Part shown: in pieces, positions 1-6,774 of the stretch | Position numbering within the stretch: position 1 is the first letter of the stretch | Layout of the letters: every line of letters begins with the position of its first letter | Assembly: GCA_001800015.1 (NCBI GenBank) | Contig: MGUO01000271.1 | Coordinates: 7,893 to 20,348 of the forward strand | Direction of reading: 5' to 3' | Source of the DNA: Elusimicrobia bacterium RIFCSPHIGHO2_02_FULL_57_9 | GTDB taxonomy: Bacteria > Elusimicrobiota > Elusimicrobia > UBA1565 > UBA9628 | Length of the DNA: 12,456 bases | Program-made: the position numbers and the translations under genes | Notes under the pieces: generated by a model | Seen by the model: only the letters and a program-made list of their open reading frames with translations | Databases searched by the model: none | Told to the model about the DNA's origin: nothing

Positions 1-36
1 CTTCTCCAGCGCCTGGGAAAAGTCGATAGCCCGTGA
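1..36 (+). CDS. 3' end of an upstream gene (partial)
   Basis: Reading from base 1 gives eleven codons (LLQRLGKVDSP) closed by TGA at 34-36. This stop shares its last base with the ATG at 36 of the next gene (TGATG), a common coupling arrangement. A second frame also closes here, at TAG 27-29, so the correct frame is uncertain. There is too little sequence to suggest a function. Confidence 0.3.
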   Translation, partial: LLQRLGKVDSP

Positions 37-449
37 TGTCCAGGTTTTGGGGGTTCTTTGCGGTGGTTGCCGGAATGACGATCATGGCCGCCACTCTCCC
101 GGACCCTCAGAGTCCGCGTGATGCGGGCGGCCGCGCAGAGCAGGAACGCCTCCGTCTTTTGGAGACGTTATTGCTTTCTTCCGCCAAGCTTGACCAGGAG
201 ACCCGATGCCGCTACGCATCGCAAGCCGTTCAAGTCGCCCAGACCCTGCGCGGCGCCAGAAATAAGCATACTTGGCGGGCTCTTGCGTATGACGCTTTTT
301 CAGGGTGCGTACCGGAAGCCGTCAAGGCTCAACGCTGGCGTTCACTGTCTTGCGAGCATGCGGCCGCCGCCATTCGTTATCGCAACGATGGAGCTATAGT
401 TGGAAGGCTGCTGCGAATCATGAATTCTTCACGTGAGGGAGGCATATAA
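36..449 (+). CDS. Small exported hypothetical protein
   Basis: I do not recognise this 137-residue protein. It begins with a short basic residue and a hydrophobic stretch (about residues 4-20, WGFFAVVAGMTIMAA) that looks like a signal peptide or membrane anchor. The remaining ~115 residues are predicted helical, with Ala/Leu/Arg-rich segments that could be a degenerate TPR-like solenoid, and two cysteines (in DAFSGC and RSLSCEH) that could pair in the periplasm. An in-frame GTG at 33 is an alternative start. ATG 36 is preferred because it overlaps the preceding TGA. It is the first of four collinear + strand genes leading to the MBOAT protein. Function is unknown. Confidence 0.55.
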   Translation: MSRFWGFFAVVAGMTIMAATLPDPQSPRDAGGRAEQERLRLLETLLLSSAKLDQETRCRYASQAVQVAQTLRGARNKHTWRALAYDAFSGCVPEAVKAQRWRSLSCEHAAAAIRYRNDGAIVGRLLRIMNSSREGGI

Positions 450-450
450 T
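445..450 (+). promoter_or_regulatory. Possible -10 element (TATAAT) before the 499 gene
   Basis: A perfect TATAAT overlaps the stop codon of the preceding gene, about 49 bases before the ATG at 499. No good -35 lies 16-18 bases upstream (around 421-427 reads tgaattc), so this is only a candidate. It would give the more AT-rich gene at 499 its own start. Bases 451-498 hold nothing else I recognise. Confidence 0.3.
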
Positions 451-498
451 GTAAACTACAAAAAATAGGCATCCAGGCAAAGCTGAGAAAAGATAGTC

Positions 499-1284
499 AT
501 GAAGTCGCAATCTATCATTTTATGGGAGTTCAGGCCGGAACATTATTTACGCGACCCAAAATGCCGGCAACAGGTGGGTCGCCGTTTGGAATCCTTTCGT
601 AAAAGCTTTTACCGCAGGAAGCTCTGGGATATCCGCACGCTCTACTACTGGCTTAACTCGGTGTTTCGCCGGAATGATCTGGGCGATAGGGAAATCATGG
701 AGATATTCCGTCTTATTTCCGCTTGTGTGCGGATGAATTATAACCCGGCATTCGTCATGGAGAAATTGAATGGGGTATTAAAGACCGGGAAGATCAAGCC
801 GGAGCAGATGCCGGATGTCACCGATATAGGGATTGTTTCATGCAAGAAAAAATGGAAGCCCCAGTCCTCGCTCTTTTGGCTCGGCAAGGTCCTGGAATAT
901 GAACAGATCTGCATCGAGCATATAGCTCCGCTTTTGAGACTCGGCCATATTTCCGGAAGGTGCGGATATAAGCAGGAAATGATTTACTATTTCATCACAT
1001 TGCTGCTTGACCATGAAAAGATAAAGGCAGTGCACGTTAAGGATTTAATCGCCATGGTTGGCGCGGCGATTGAAGGCCGCCGGGATGTGTACAGCCTTAT
1101 CCATTGGTTGAGGGTGTTTTTAAGCCTCGGCCAAACCGATGACCGCAATATTAATAGGTGCTTGCGCCAGGCCGCGTTGAAAGCGCAACGGGGCAATCCT
1201 CATGAGCACTTCATCGAGTCGCTCAAGCTTCGGCGACGGACTAGCCTGCTCGAGCCGCCAATTCCCACGCCAGTTGTAGCTTAA
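499..1284 (+). CDS. Hypothetical cytosolic helical-repeat-like protein
   Basis: I do not recognise this 261-residue protein. It has no signal peptide or membrane segment, is strongly basic at the N-terminus (many Arg/Lys in residues 10-45) and at the C-terminus (KLRRRTSLLEPP), and is otherwise a run of amphipathic helices about 30-35 residues apart. That periodicity suggests an alpha-solenoid of the HEAT/PPR-like kind, but no family motif is clear. Bases 961-1020 contain only 22 G+C of 60, so parts of the gene are more AT-rich than most of the window, which may mean a different origin or weaker codon optimisation. The ribosome binding site is poor (gagaaaaga). It is followed after 54 bases by the TPR-like gene. 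Its role in the cluster is unknown. Confidence 0.6.
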   Translation: MKSQSIILWEFRPEHYLRDPKCRQQVGRRLESFRKSFYRRKLWDIRTLYYWLNSVFRRNDLGDREIMEIFRLISACVRMNYNPAFVMEKLNGVLKTGKIKPEQMPDVTDIGIVSCKKKWKPQSSLFWLGKVLEYEQICIEHIAPLLRLGHISGRCGYKQEMIYYFITLLLDHEKIKAVHVKDLIAMVGAAIEGRRDVYSLIHWLRVFLSLGQTDDRNINRCLRQAALKAQRGNPHEHFIESLKLRRRTSLLEPPIPTPVVA

Positions 1285-1297
1285 GTTGCTAGGAGGG

Positions 1298-1342
1298 ATG
1301 CTGGAGCCTGCGCTCTCAATTTTCAGGACCTTTTACGGATGA
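1298..1342 (+). other. Possible 14-codon leader ORF coupled to the TPR gene
   Basis: The 54-base gap after the 499 gene contains the strongest Shine-Dalgarno match in the window, AGGAGG at 1291-1296. It lies almost against an ATG at 1298, which opens a 14-codon frame (MLEPALSIFRTFYG). The stop TGA at 1340-1342 overlaps the ATG of the next gene (ATGA). The spacing between the purine tract and the ATG is only one base, shorter than usual, so translation is doubtful. If used, it would deliver ribosomes to the TPR gene by termination-reinitiation. Confidence 0.2.
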
Positions 1343-1923
1343 AATCCTTCGCGTTTGAGAGTGTCTGCCCTGTGGCGGCCACCTTATTTTTTTGCCTTAT
1401 TCTTGGCCCGTGGGTGTTGGTTCTGCGAGAGAAAGCCTCGCCGGCTGCCCATGATGTTTCGCGCTTGATTGCCGCGGGAGATATTTATTTCGCATCGCGC
1501 GGACGCAAAGTCCATTTGGACCAATCCTTAGCGGCTTACCGGCAGGCCGTCCTGATTTCTCCCAAAAACGCCGCGGTTCGCTTGAAGCTGGCGCGGGCCC
1601 TTCTTGCGCTGCAACCAACGGATCGCGCGGCGCAATTTAATCATGCGGCGGAAGTTATTATGTTGGCCCACGAGGCGCTGGCTCTGGGCGGCGGAGGCCG
1701 ATTTATCTTGGCCGAATCCTATTGCCGCATGTCCATGCTGGCACCGGATTTTAAGCAGGCTTCGCGCTGGCTGGATCTGGCTGAATTTCAGGCCGACGCC
1801 GCGGCCCGTTTTCAAGGGACCGATGGATCACGGGATAATTTCTCTGCTCAAATCAAGGCCTTGAGGGAGCGTATTGCCGGACTGAGACTGCGGATTGAAA
1901 AGCGGCGGCCCAGTGACCCTTAA
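1339..1923 (+). CDS. Membrane-anchored TPR-like protein
   Basis: This 194-residue protein has one N-terminal hydrophobic segment (about 11-29, PVAATLFFCLILGPWVLVL) followed by a soluble helical region. Residues 59-91 match the TPR pattern, with the pair AAYRQAVLISPKN...LKLARALLAL. A second, weaker unit covers about 101-135 and a third amphipathic pair about 137-160. The C-terminus is a basic helix (LRERIAGLRLRIEKRR). TPR proteins act as protein-interaction scaffolds, and the anchor would place this one at the inner membrane, probably facing the periplasm. The start ATG 1339 has AGGA ten bases upstream. Its 3' end overlaps the start of the MBOAT gene, so the two are probably translated together and may form one membrane complex (inference). 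Confidence 0.65.
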   Translation: MKSFAFESVCPVAATLFFCLILGPWVLVLREKASPAAHDVSRLIAAGDIYFASRGRKVHLDQSLAAYRQAVLISPKNAAVRLKLARALLALQPTDRAAQFNHAAEVIMLAHEALALGGGGRFILAESYCRMSMLAPDFKQASRWLDLAEFQADAAARFQGTDGSRDNFSAQIKALRERIAGLRLRIEKRRPSDP

Positions 1924-3322
1924 ACTGCCTGGCGTGTTGAAGGTGCAGCTCTTCCTCTTCCTGCCGCTTTATGGGGTTTTGGTGCTGGCTTACGGCTTTC
2001 ATCTCAACCTCTCTTATTTGCAGCAAGCTTCCGTCAGCTTTTATTATTTAACCCTTGCTTTCCCGACATTGCTCCATCTCGACTATGGCGTCTGCCAGGG
2101 CCTACTGGCGACCGGGGCGATATTGATTTCGCTGTTTTACTGGTGCCCCGCCCGCTTTAAAAAACCTCTGCTTATGCTATTTGCCTTCGCCTACATTGGA
2201 TATATTCTTGGATTGGGCTGCCTTCTGCCCTATTGGGCCGCTCTTCTCATAATCTGGTGGGCCCATCATTATCATGGCACTTCGGCAGCCAAGTGGATTT
2301 TGGTCCCGTTGGGACTTGCGGTTTCATGGTACGGGACCCTGGCTCAAGGCGATCCTAAAAATTATTTTGCCTGGGGCCTTTCCTTTTTCCTTACTCTTAA
2401 ATCCGTCAGCTATTTGATCGATGCGGAGGCGTCTGTGGAAAGACCGGCTTTCCATGATTTTGCGCTGTATATGACAAGCGGGTTTCCTTGTCCATTCGTC
2501 ACCCCCTGGTATACTTTTCAAGAATTTACGCGCTCCTATTGCGAGGATTATTGGAAAACGGCAAGGGGCGGGATTATACGGATTTATTGGGGCCTATCCA
2601 AGCTGGCCTTGTCGTTTGTTTGCGAGCTCATGATTTCTCCCTATTGTGCTTCATTTGATTTCCGGCATTTAATCGATCGGGCCTATTTCTCCGGAGCGGA
2701 GTTCTGGGCCGCCGGCATTGCAGGGTATTTCTTGCATCTTGTCCGTTTTGTCGGCTGTTACCAGGTGATTCAGGGAATGACGCGCCTTTTTGGTTATAAC
2801 GTGGGGGATCAGTTTCGCAAACCCTGGCTGACTACGTCGCCTCTTGACTTTTGGCGGCGCTACAGCATTCATAATCGCAACTATCTGATCAAATATATCC
2901 TCTATCCTGTTTTCCATCGTTGGCCGAATCCTTATACGGCCATTCTTGCGGTTTTTGGAGCAGCTGCCTTTATCAATATTTTCCAAATGTATCCCCTGAT
3001 GCGCCCGCTTTCGGCCAAATATGGGGCCGGTGAGTGGGTGGCGGCGTTATGGGTGTTCTATGCCGGGTTCGCTTTGCTCTGTTTGCTGGAATATTGGGAA
3101 TTGCACCGAGGACGATCCGAAGCGAATCTGTTGCCCGCGCTTGGGCGGCAGGCTGCGCGATGGAAAAAATCGAGAGCGATAGCCATGCTCCTTTTATTGG
3201 TGCTGCTTATGGCTCCTCAATACACATTCAGAATTTCCAATCCTCCTCCAAATTTGATCTACGGCCGCTCATTGTGGGAACGCTATGCCTTTGTTTATGG
3301 CGCGATGTTCCTTTTGCGCTAA
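1895..3322 (+). CDS. MBOAT-family (DltB/AlgI-like) membrane protein lacking the catalytic His
   Basis: This polytopic membrane protein (475 residues from TTG 1895, 469 from GTG 1913) matches the membrane-bound O-acyltransferase family. Visible landmarks are GLSFFLTLKSVSYLIDA (161-177), a ProGly-containing loop in HDFALYMTSGFPCPF (187-201), and RLFGYNVGDQFRKPW followed by SPLDFWRRYSIHNRNYL (297-331), the counterpart of the FWRRWHISLS..LRDYLY block. Family members transfer acyl or D-alanyl groups to envelope polymers through an invariant histidine in a GLWHG-type helix. Here that helix reads FGAAAFINIFQMY (354-366), with no histidine. The protein may be inactive, use another residue, or act as a scaffold or channel. 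Both candidate starts lack a good ribosome binding site and overlap the TPR gene, so coupling is likely. Its stop overlaps the convergent cupin stop by four bases. Confidence 0.8.
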   Translation: MKSGGPVTLKLPGVLKVQLFLFLPLYGVLVLAYGFHLNLSYLQQASVSFYYLTLAFPTLLHLDYGVCQGLLATGAILISLFYWCPARFKKPLLMLFAFAYIGYILGLGCLLPYWAALLIIWWAHHYHGTSAAKWILVPLGLAVSWYGTLAQGDPKNYFAWGLSFFLTLKSVSYLIDAEASVERPAFHDFALYMTSGFPCPFVTPWYTFQEFTRSYCEDYWKTARGGIIRIYWGLSKLALSFVCELMISPYCASFDFRHLIDRAYFSGAEFWAAGIAGYFLHLVRFVGCYQVIQGMTRLFGYNVGDQFRKPWLTTSPLDFWRRYSIHNRNYLIKYILYPVFHRWPNPYTAILAVFGAAAFINIFQMYPLMRPLSAKYGAGEWVAALWVFYAGFALLCLLEYWELHRGRSEANLLPALGRQAARWKKSRAIAMLLLLVLLMAPQYTFRISNPPPNLIYGRSLWERYAFVYGAMFLLR

Positions 3323-4107
3323 TTCCCCGCGGCCGGCACGGATAGTTCGACAAGGAAGGCCCTGGCCCCCTTGCCGGAAGCGTTTGAGATGGTGTATCCG
3401 GTGCGCACGGGGATGCGAATCATTGAATTTTTCCCGATCGTGAAGCTTTTGTTGTCGGCCTTGATTATGATTTTGCCGCGATAAACCAGAAACAGCAAGT
3501 CGGAGCTGGGATGTTGCAGGGGCCCCATGTTGGTCACAATCTCAAGTAATCGCGGGGAGATATTGCGTCCTGGCCGCAGTTTTTGAAAGCTAAACCTTTC
3601 TGGAGCTTCCGAAGCCAGGGTTTTACGGATATAGCGATTCATGTTTATGAATTGCGCAGGAGATCTTTTTGACGGAACATTGGGCGTGCCGGTTTTGATT
3701 GGTGGCGGCGGGGACACAACGGCGATGGTAATGATCGGCTTATCCCCGATATTCTTATACTCGGGCCATAATCCGCCTTGAGGGACCATCCAGAGAAAGT
3801 TTTGATTAAATTGCTTGCCGCTCTCTTTGAACCGGCCTTTCCCGCTCAACACATAAGTAAACATATCAACCGGAACCCCATTGATGCCTCTTACTTCGGC
3901 ATGGGGAGGGATTTGGCCAAGGGCTATGGCATAGTTGGAATTTATTACAAGGTCGCGGCGTTTGACGCCTCTAGAATCGGTTACGAAAGGTTCTTTAAGG
4001 GCTTCCCAGGGATTGATGATTTCAATTCCTGCGGCCTTCAGCGGGCCGGCTTGGCACAAAATCAAGACGATTAAGAGACTGAACCGTCTCAATAGGAGTA
4101 CATTCAT
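3319..4107 (-). CDS. Secreted degenerate bicupin protein
   Basis: This 262-residue protein has an N-terminal signal peptide (basic MNVLLLRRF, hydrophobic core to about 18, likely cleavage near 25-27 after LKAA), so it is probably periplasmic. Two cupin barrels follow. The first (about 50-132) has PPHAEV...DMFTYVLSGKG and VPQGGLWPE. The second (about 172-258) has MGPLQHPSSDLLFLVYRGK and RIPVRTGYTISNAS. Cupins often bind a metal with His-x-His...Glu...His. Here each domain keeps at most one of these histidines and motif 2 lacks it, so a normal metal site is unlikely. A binding or structural role fits better than an oxygenase role (inference). Its ATG overlaps the stop of the diiron oxidase gene (ATGA). 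It is the last gene of the - strand operon and converges on the MBOAT gene with no space for a terminator between them. Confidence 0.75.
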   Translation of the reverse strand: MNVLLLRRFSLLIVLILCQAGPLKAAGIEIINPWEALKEPFVTDSRGVKRRDLVINSNYAIALGQIPPHAEVRGINGVPVDMFTYVLSGKGRFKESGKQFNQNFLWMVPQGGLWPEYKNIGDKPIITIAVVSPPPPIKTGTPNVPSKRSPAQFINMNRYIRKTLASEAPERFSFQKLRPGRNISPRLLEIVTNMGPLQHPSSDLLFLVYRGKIIIKADNKSFTIGKNSMIRIPVRTGYTISNASGKGARAFLVELSVPAAGN

Positions 4108-4907
4108 TTGAGCAGACCTGAGAGGTTCCGATAATATCCGGTCAAGTCATTTTCATGGGTCTTAATAGCTCGGGCAATCGTGGCGTCATCAGGAGAAGCC
4201 AGCGCCAGAACAGCTTCGGATGCGCGGCGGGCATGTTCTTCCTCCACTTTGCAATGGGCGTCCAGGTAGGAGGCTTTTATTCCAAGCTTTCCCCAGGCTT
4301 GGCGCATAAGCCTGAATTCCTCGATGGAAAGATATTCAACGGCCCAGTGATAGCCGAGGTTAAATTTGGCGCGGTCCAAGGATGAGCCTTGCGGGCAGGC
4401 GAGGGTTTGCGCCATGCGCTCGGTCCACTGGCGTGAAACGTTAAGCCAGGGATTGGCTTTATCCTGAGGGTATCGCTCCGGAAGGGGCTCTCCCGCGACC
4501 GAGCGATAGAACTCGGCATACAGCTGCCGGTGCGATTTCATGATTGGACGCGATGGTTCGATGCCGTATTCCGAGCAGAAAGGCTGAAGCAATGCTTGCA
4601 TGGCGCGATAACGGGGCGTATAATCGCCCTCATCCATGGACATTTGGACATAGCCGGCTATCAGCGCGAACATTCCATCGTAGAATTCGAAGTTGTAACC
4701 CATGCCCAAAAGCAGGGCCGGATGTTCTTGCCGCGGTATACGAGGAAGGAGCTTATAGAATTGAGCCATAACCGACCATGCGGTGCCGGCTATGGCGGAT
4801 TCCAAGGGTTGAATGCTATTTTTCGTTGTGGATGTGGTCAAGCAGGTCCTTGTATAATTTACGGTTGCCGCCAGGCTATGCTGCGATATAAAATAGTCAA
4901 CAGTCAA
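4104..4907 (-). CDS. Heme-oxygenase-like diiron oxidase (HDO) family enzyme
   Basis: This cytosolic helical protein is 267 residues long from a TTG start at 4907, chosen because AAAAGGAG lies five bases upstream; a longer in-frame extension would run into the ATPase gene. Its C-terminal helices carry the HDO metal signature: Glu191 in GYHWAVEYLSIEEF and the set His218-x3-Glu222-x2-His225 in YLDAHCKVEEEHARR. The fourth-helix acid is Glu where most members have Asp. His126 in SHRQLYAEF is a plausible further ligand; the first-helix Glu is not clear. HDO enzymes use a labile diiron site and O2 for N-oxygenation, oxidative decarboxylation, desaturation or C-C cleavage in natural-product pathways. 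The substrate here is unknown. The gene overlaps the ATPase by 11 bases upstream and the cupin by 4 bases downstream, so it is co-translated with an exporter. Confidence 0.75.
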   Translation of the reverse strand: MTVDYFISQHSLAATVNYTRTCLTTSTTKNSIQPLESAIAGTAWSVMAQFYKLLPRIPRQEHPALLLGMGYNFEFYDGMFALIAGYVQMSMDEGDYTPRYRAMQALLQPFCSEYGIEPSRPIMKSHRQLYAEFYRSVAGEPLPERYPQDKANPWLNVSRQWTERMAQTLACPQGSSLDRAKFNLGYHWAVEYLSIEEFRLMRQAWGKLGIKASYLDAHCKVEEEHARRASEAVLALASPDDATIARAIKTHENDLTGYYRNLSGLLK

Positions 4908-6774
4908 TAGGACTCCTTTTCTCCAAAAGATCGGCCATCGAATTGAAAACATTATTTCCGGCATCACGGACTTGCTCGATCGGGAAAAGAAGCATTTGCC
5001 GGTGCAGGGACAGAGAATGCTTGAAATCCGAATTCCGGACGCCGGATTGGGTGAAATGGCCGGCCAGCCAGCCATGCCCGTCAAAATAACGGTAGGCTTT
5101 GATCTTGTTGAGATAGAGGTGATTCAGAATCCGAGGAACGGAAAACGTCGCCGTCTCGCGCACCAAAACGCTAAAGTATGGCGTAAAGATTTCAGCTTCC
5201 GGCGGGGGCTCTGGAATCATGAATTCCGAGGGATATCGGGCGAAAAAGCCCTGATATTCTTTGTGAGCCCGAATGATTGCCGATGGGGAATTCGTCGAAG
5301 ATTCGCAAGCCCTTTGACATTCATCCAGCCCTTGCATGGTCGGCCAAGGGCGGCGGCCCAGGGTCTGTATCAAGGGATCGTCATGGCGATGGTCCAGGAC
5401 GCGGATCTCGTCGCCATAGCCGGTTTTTAGAAGTTCGGCAAAAAGGGTTCCAAAAGAAGCTTCCCGAGCCAGGACCAGGCCCCAGGCATGGGGGTCAGCC
5501 AGGGAAGGCATCAAGCCGCAGGCTGAAACATCGCCAAAACAGCCCAAGGGCCTTTCTTGGTACTTGTCCGCCACGGAGTTGTTAAGCTCGATAAGCCATA
5601 GCCCTTGAGAGCGGCATAACTGCGCGATTCTATCGATCGGGGCGCAGCTTCCCGCCAGATGGGCCAGTAACACGGCCCGCGTCCTTTCGCCCAAGGCGCT
5701 TTTAAGCCGTTCCTCGTTCATGTTGAATGTTCGCGGATCCACATCAATAAAAACCGGTACAAGGCCATAAGATTTAAGAACTCCCGCGACCCCGGGGTAG
5801 TTGAAAGGGGTTGTGATGATTTCATCGCCGGGTTTTAGCCGGCCCGCTAAGGAAGGGGCCGTTAAGCTGGTTATCGCCACCCAGAGGGAGGAAATAAATG
5901 AATCGCTGATGGCCAGCGGCTCTTGGCGGCGGAACCATCCTTGCCAGCAAGCCGCGACTTTTTGCCGCAAAGCCAGATGTTCGGAGATAACATCCGCCGG
6001 AGCGCGTTTATTGCTGGCTATTCCCATGTCGCGGATATAAAGTTGGACGGCCTCCTCGCTATCGCCGAGATATGAGGCGCCGCCGTTTTTAAGATACAGC
6101 GTGGTGGGGCATAACTCCCTAATCATGTCCAAATTATGCGAGACAATGATAATCGTCTTGCCTTGGGCCCGCAAATCGAGGAAAGATCGCTTGCATTTGC
6201 TCTGGAATGCCTGATCGCCCACCGCCAGCATTTCATCAACTAGGATAATGTCCAGGTCGGCATGGATGGCGGTGGAAAAGGGCAGGCGCGCCGCCAAACC
6301 TGTCGAGAGTTCGTTGTATTTTGCGTATAAATAATCTTTGAGCCCTGAAAAGGCGATGATGCCGTCAAGATTCTTCTTAAAGGCGGCGGGGCGGATGCCC
6401 AAAAGGGCCGCGCACAGCGAAAAATTCTCAAGGACGGTCAGCTCGGGCTGCAGGCCTGCGGAAAGCTGGAAGAACGGACTGGTGCGGCCGTAGGCCCGGA
6501 CTTGGCCCTCGCTGGGAGAGAGGATCTGGGCGATTAGAAGGAGCAGGGTGCTTTTGCCGGCCCCGTTGGCTCCAATAACGCCCAGAATTTCTCCCCGGCG
6601 AAGCTCGAAGTTGATCTCCTGAAGCGCCCATAAAATCTTTTGCGGCGAGGTTCCCCTCACCCAGCGGTTGAGGCGGCCCAGCAGCGTAGGATGACGGTTT
6701 TCCGCGCCGATCAAGAAGCTCTTTCCCAGATTTTCGACTTGGACGGCGATACCGGAGTTTTTTGGAGAATGCAT
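4897..6774 (-). CDS. Wzt-like ABC ATPase fused to a degenerate RfbH/DegT-type PLP-fold domain
   Basis: This 625-residue fusion uses ATG 6774, which shares a base with the permease stop (TGATG). Residues 1-255 are an ABC ATPase of the polysaccharide-exporter type: Walker A GANGAGKST (68-76), Q-loop around Gln103, signature LSTGLAARL (156-164), Walker B IILVDE with AVGD (176-187), and His213 in VSHNL. Residues ~265-615 resemble RfbH (CDP-4-keto-6-deoxyglucose 3-dehydrase) and the DegT family: GRLKPGDEIIT (311-321), VPVFIDVDPRTFNMN (339-353), RAVLLAHLAG, LWLIELNN, GCFGDVSACGLMP, and NKIKAYRYFDGHGWLAGHF (556-574). PLP-contacting residues are missing: the Asp after Glu396 is Leu397, the Lys/His block after MP423 is SLADP, and the RfbH iron-sulfur cysteines are absent. 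Wzt proteins use a C-terminal domain to recognise the glycan they export, so this domain may do that job (inference). Confidence 0.85.
   Translation of the reverse strand: MHSPKNSGIAVQVENLGKSFLIGAENRHPTLLGRLNRWVRGTSPQKILWALQEINFELRRGEILGVIGANGAGKSTLLLLIAQILSPSEGQVRAYGRTSPFFQLSAGLQPELTVLENFSLCAALLGIRPAAFKKNLDGIIAFSGLKDYLYAKYNELSTGLAARLPFSTAIHADLDIILVDEMLAVGDQAFQSKCKRSFLDLRAQGKTIIIVSHNLDMIRELCPTTLYLKNGGASYLGDSEEAVQLYIRDMGIASNKRAPADVISEHLALRQKVAACWQGWFRRQEPLAISDSFISSLWVAITSLTAPSLAGRLKPGDEIITTPFNYPGVAGVLKSYGLVPVFIDVDPRTFNMNEERLKSALGERTRAVLLAHLAGSCAPIDRIAQLCRSQGLWLIELNNSVADKYQERPLGCFGDVSACGLMPSLADPHAWGLVLAREASFGTLFAELLKTGYGDEIRVLDHRHDDPLIQTLGRRPWPTMQGLDECQRACESSTNSPSAIIRAHKEYQGFFARYPSEFMIPEPPPEAEIFTPYFSVLVRETATFSVPRILNHLYLNKIKAYRYFDGHGWLAGHFTQSGVRNSDFKHSLSLHRQMLLFPIEQVRDAGNNVFNSMADLLEKRSPIDC

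Noticed and set aside
3319..4907. SznF-like N-nitrosation pair (HDO plus cupin in adjacent genes)
   Set aside because: SznF joins an HDO and a cupin in one cytosolic protein. Here the cupin has a signal peptide and has lost its metal ligands, so the resemblance is probably superficial.
4908..5084. N-terminal extension of the diiron oxidase to 5084
   Set aside because: These 59 codons lie inside the ATPase gene and read as its shadow. TTG 4907 has a good ribosome binding site.
4897..6774. Two separate genes (ATPase and aminotransferase) merged by a missed stop
   Set aside because: The frame is continuous and no internal start with a ribosome binding site was seen near residue 260. The PLP domain also lacks the N-terminal part of a free-standing RfbH.
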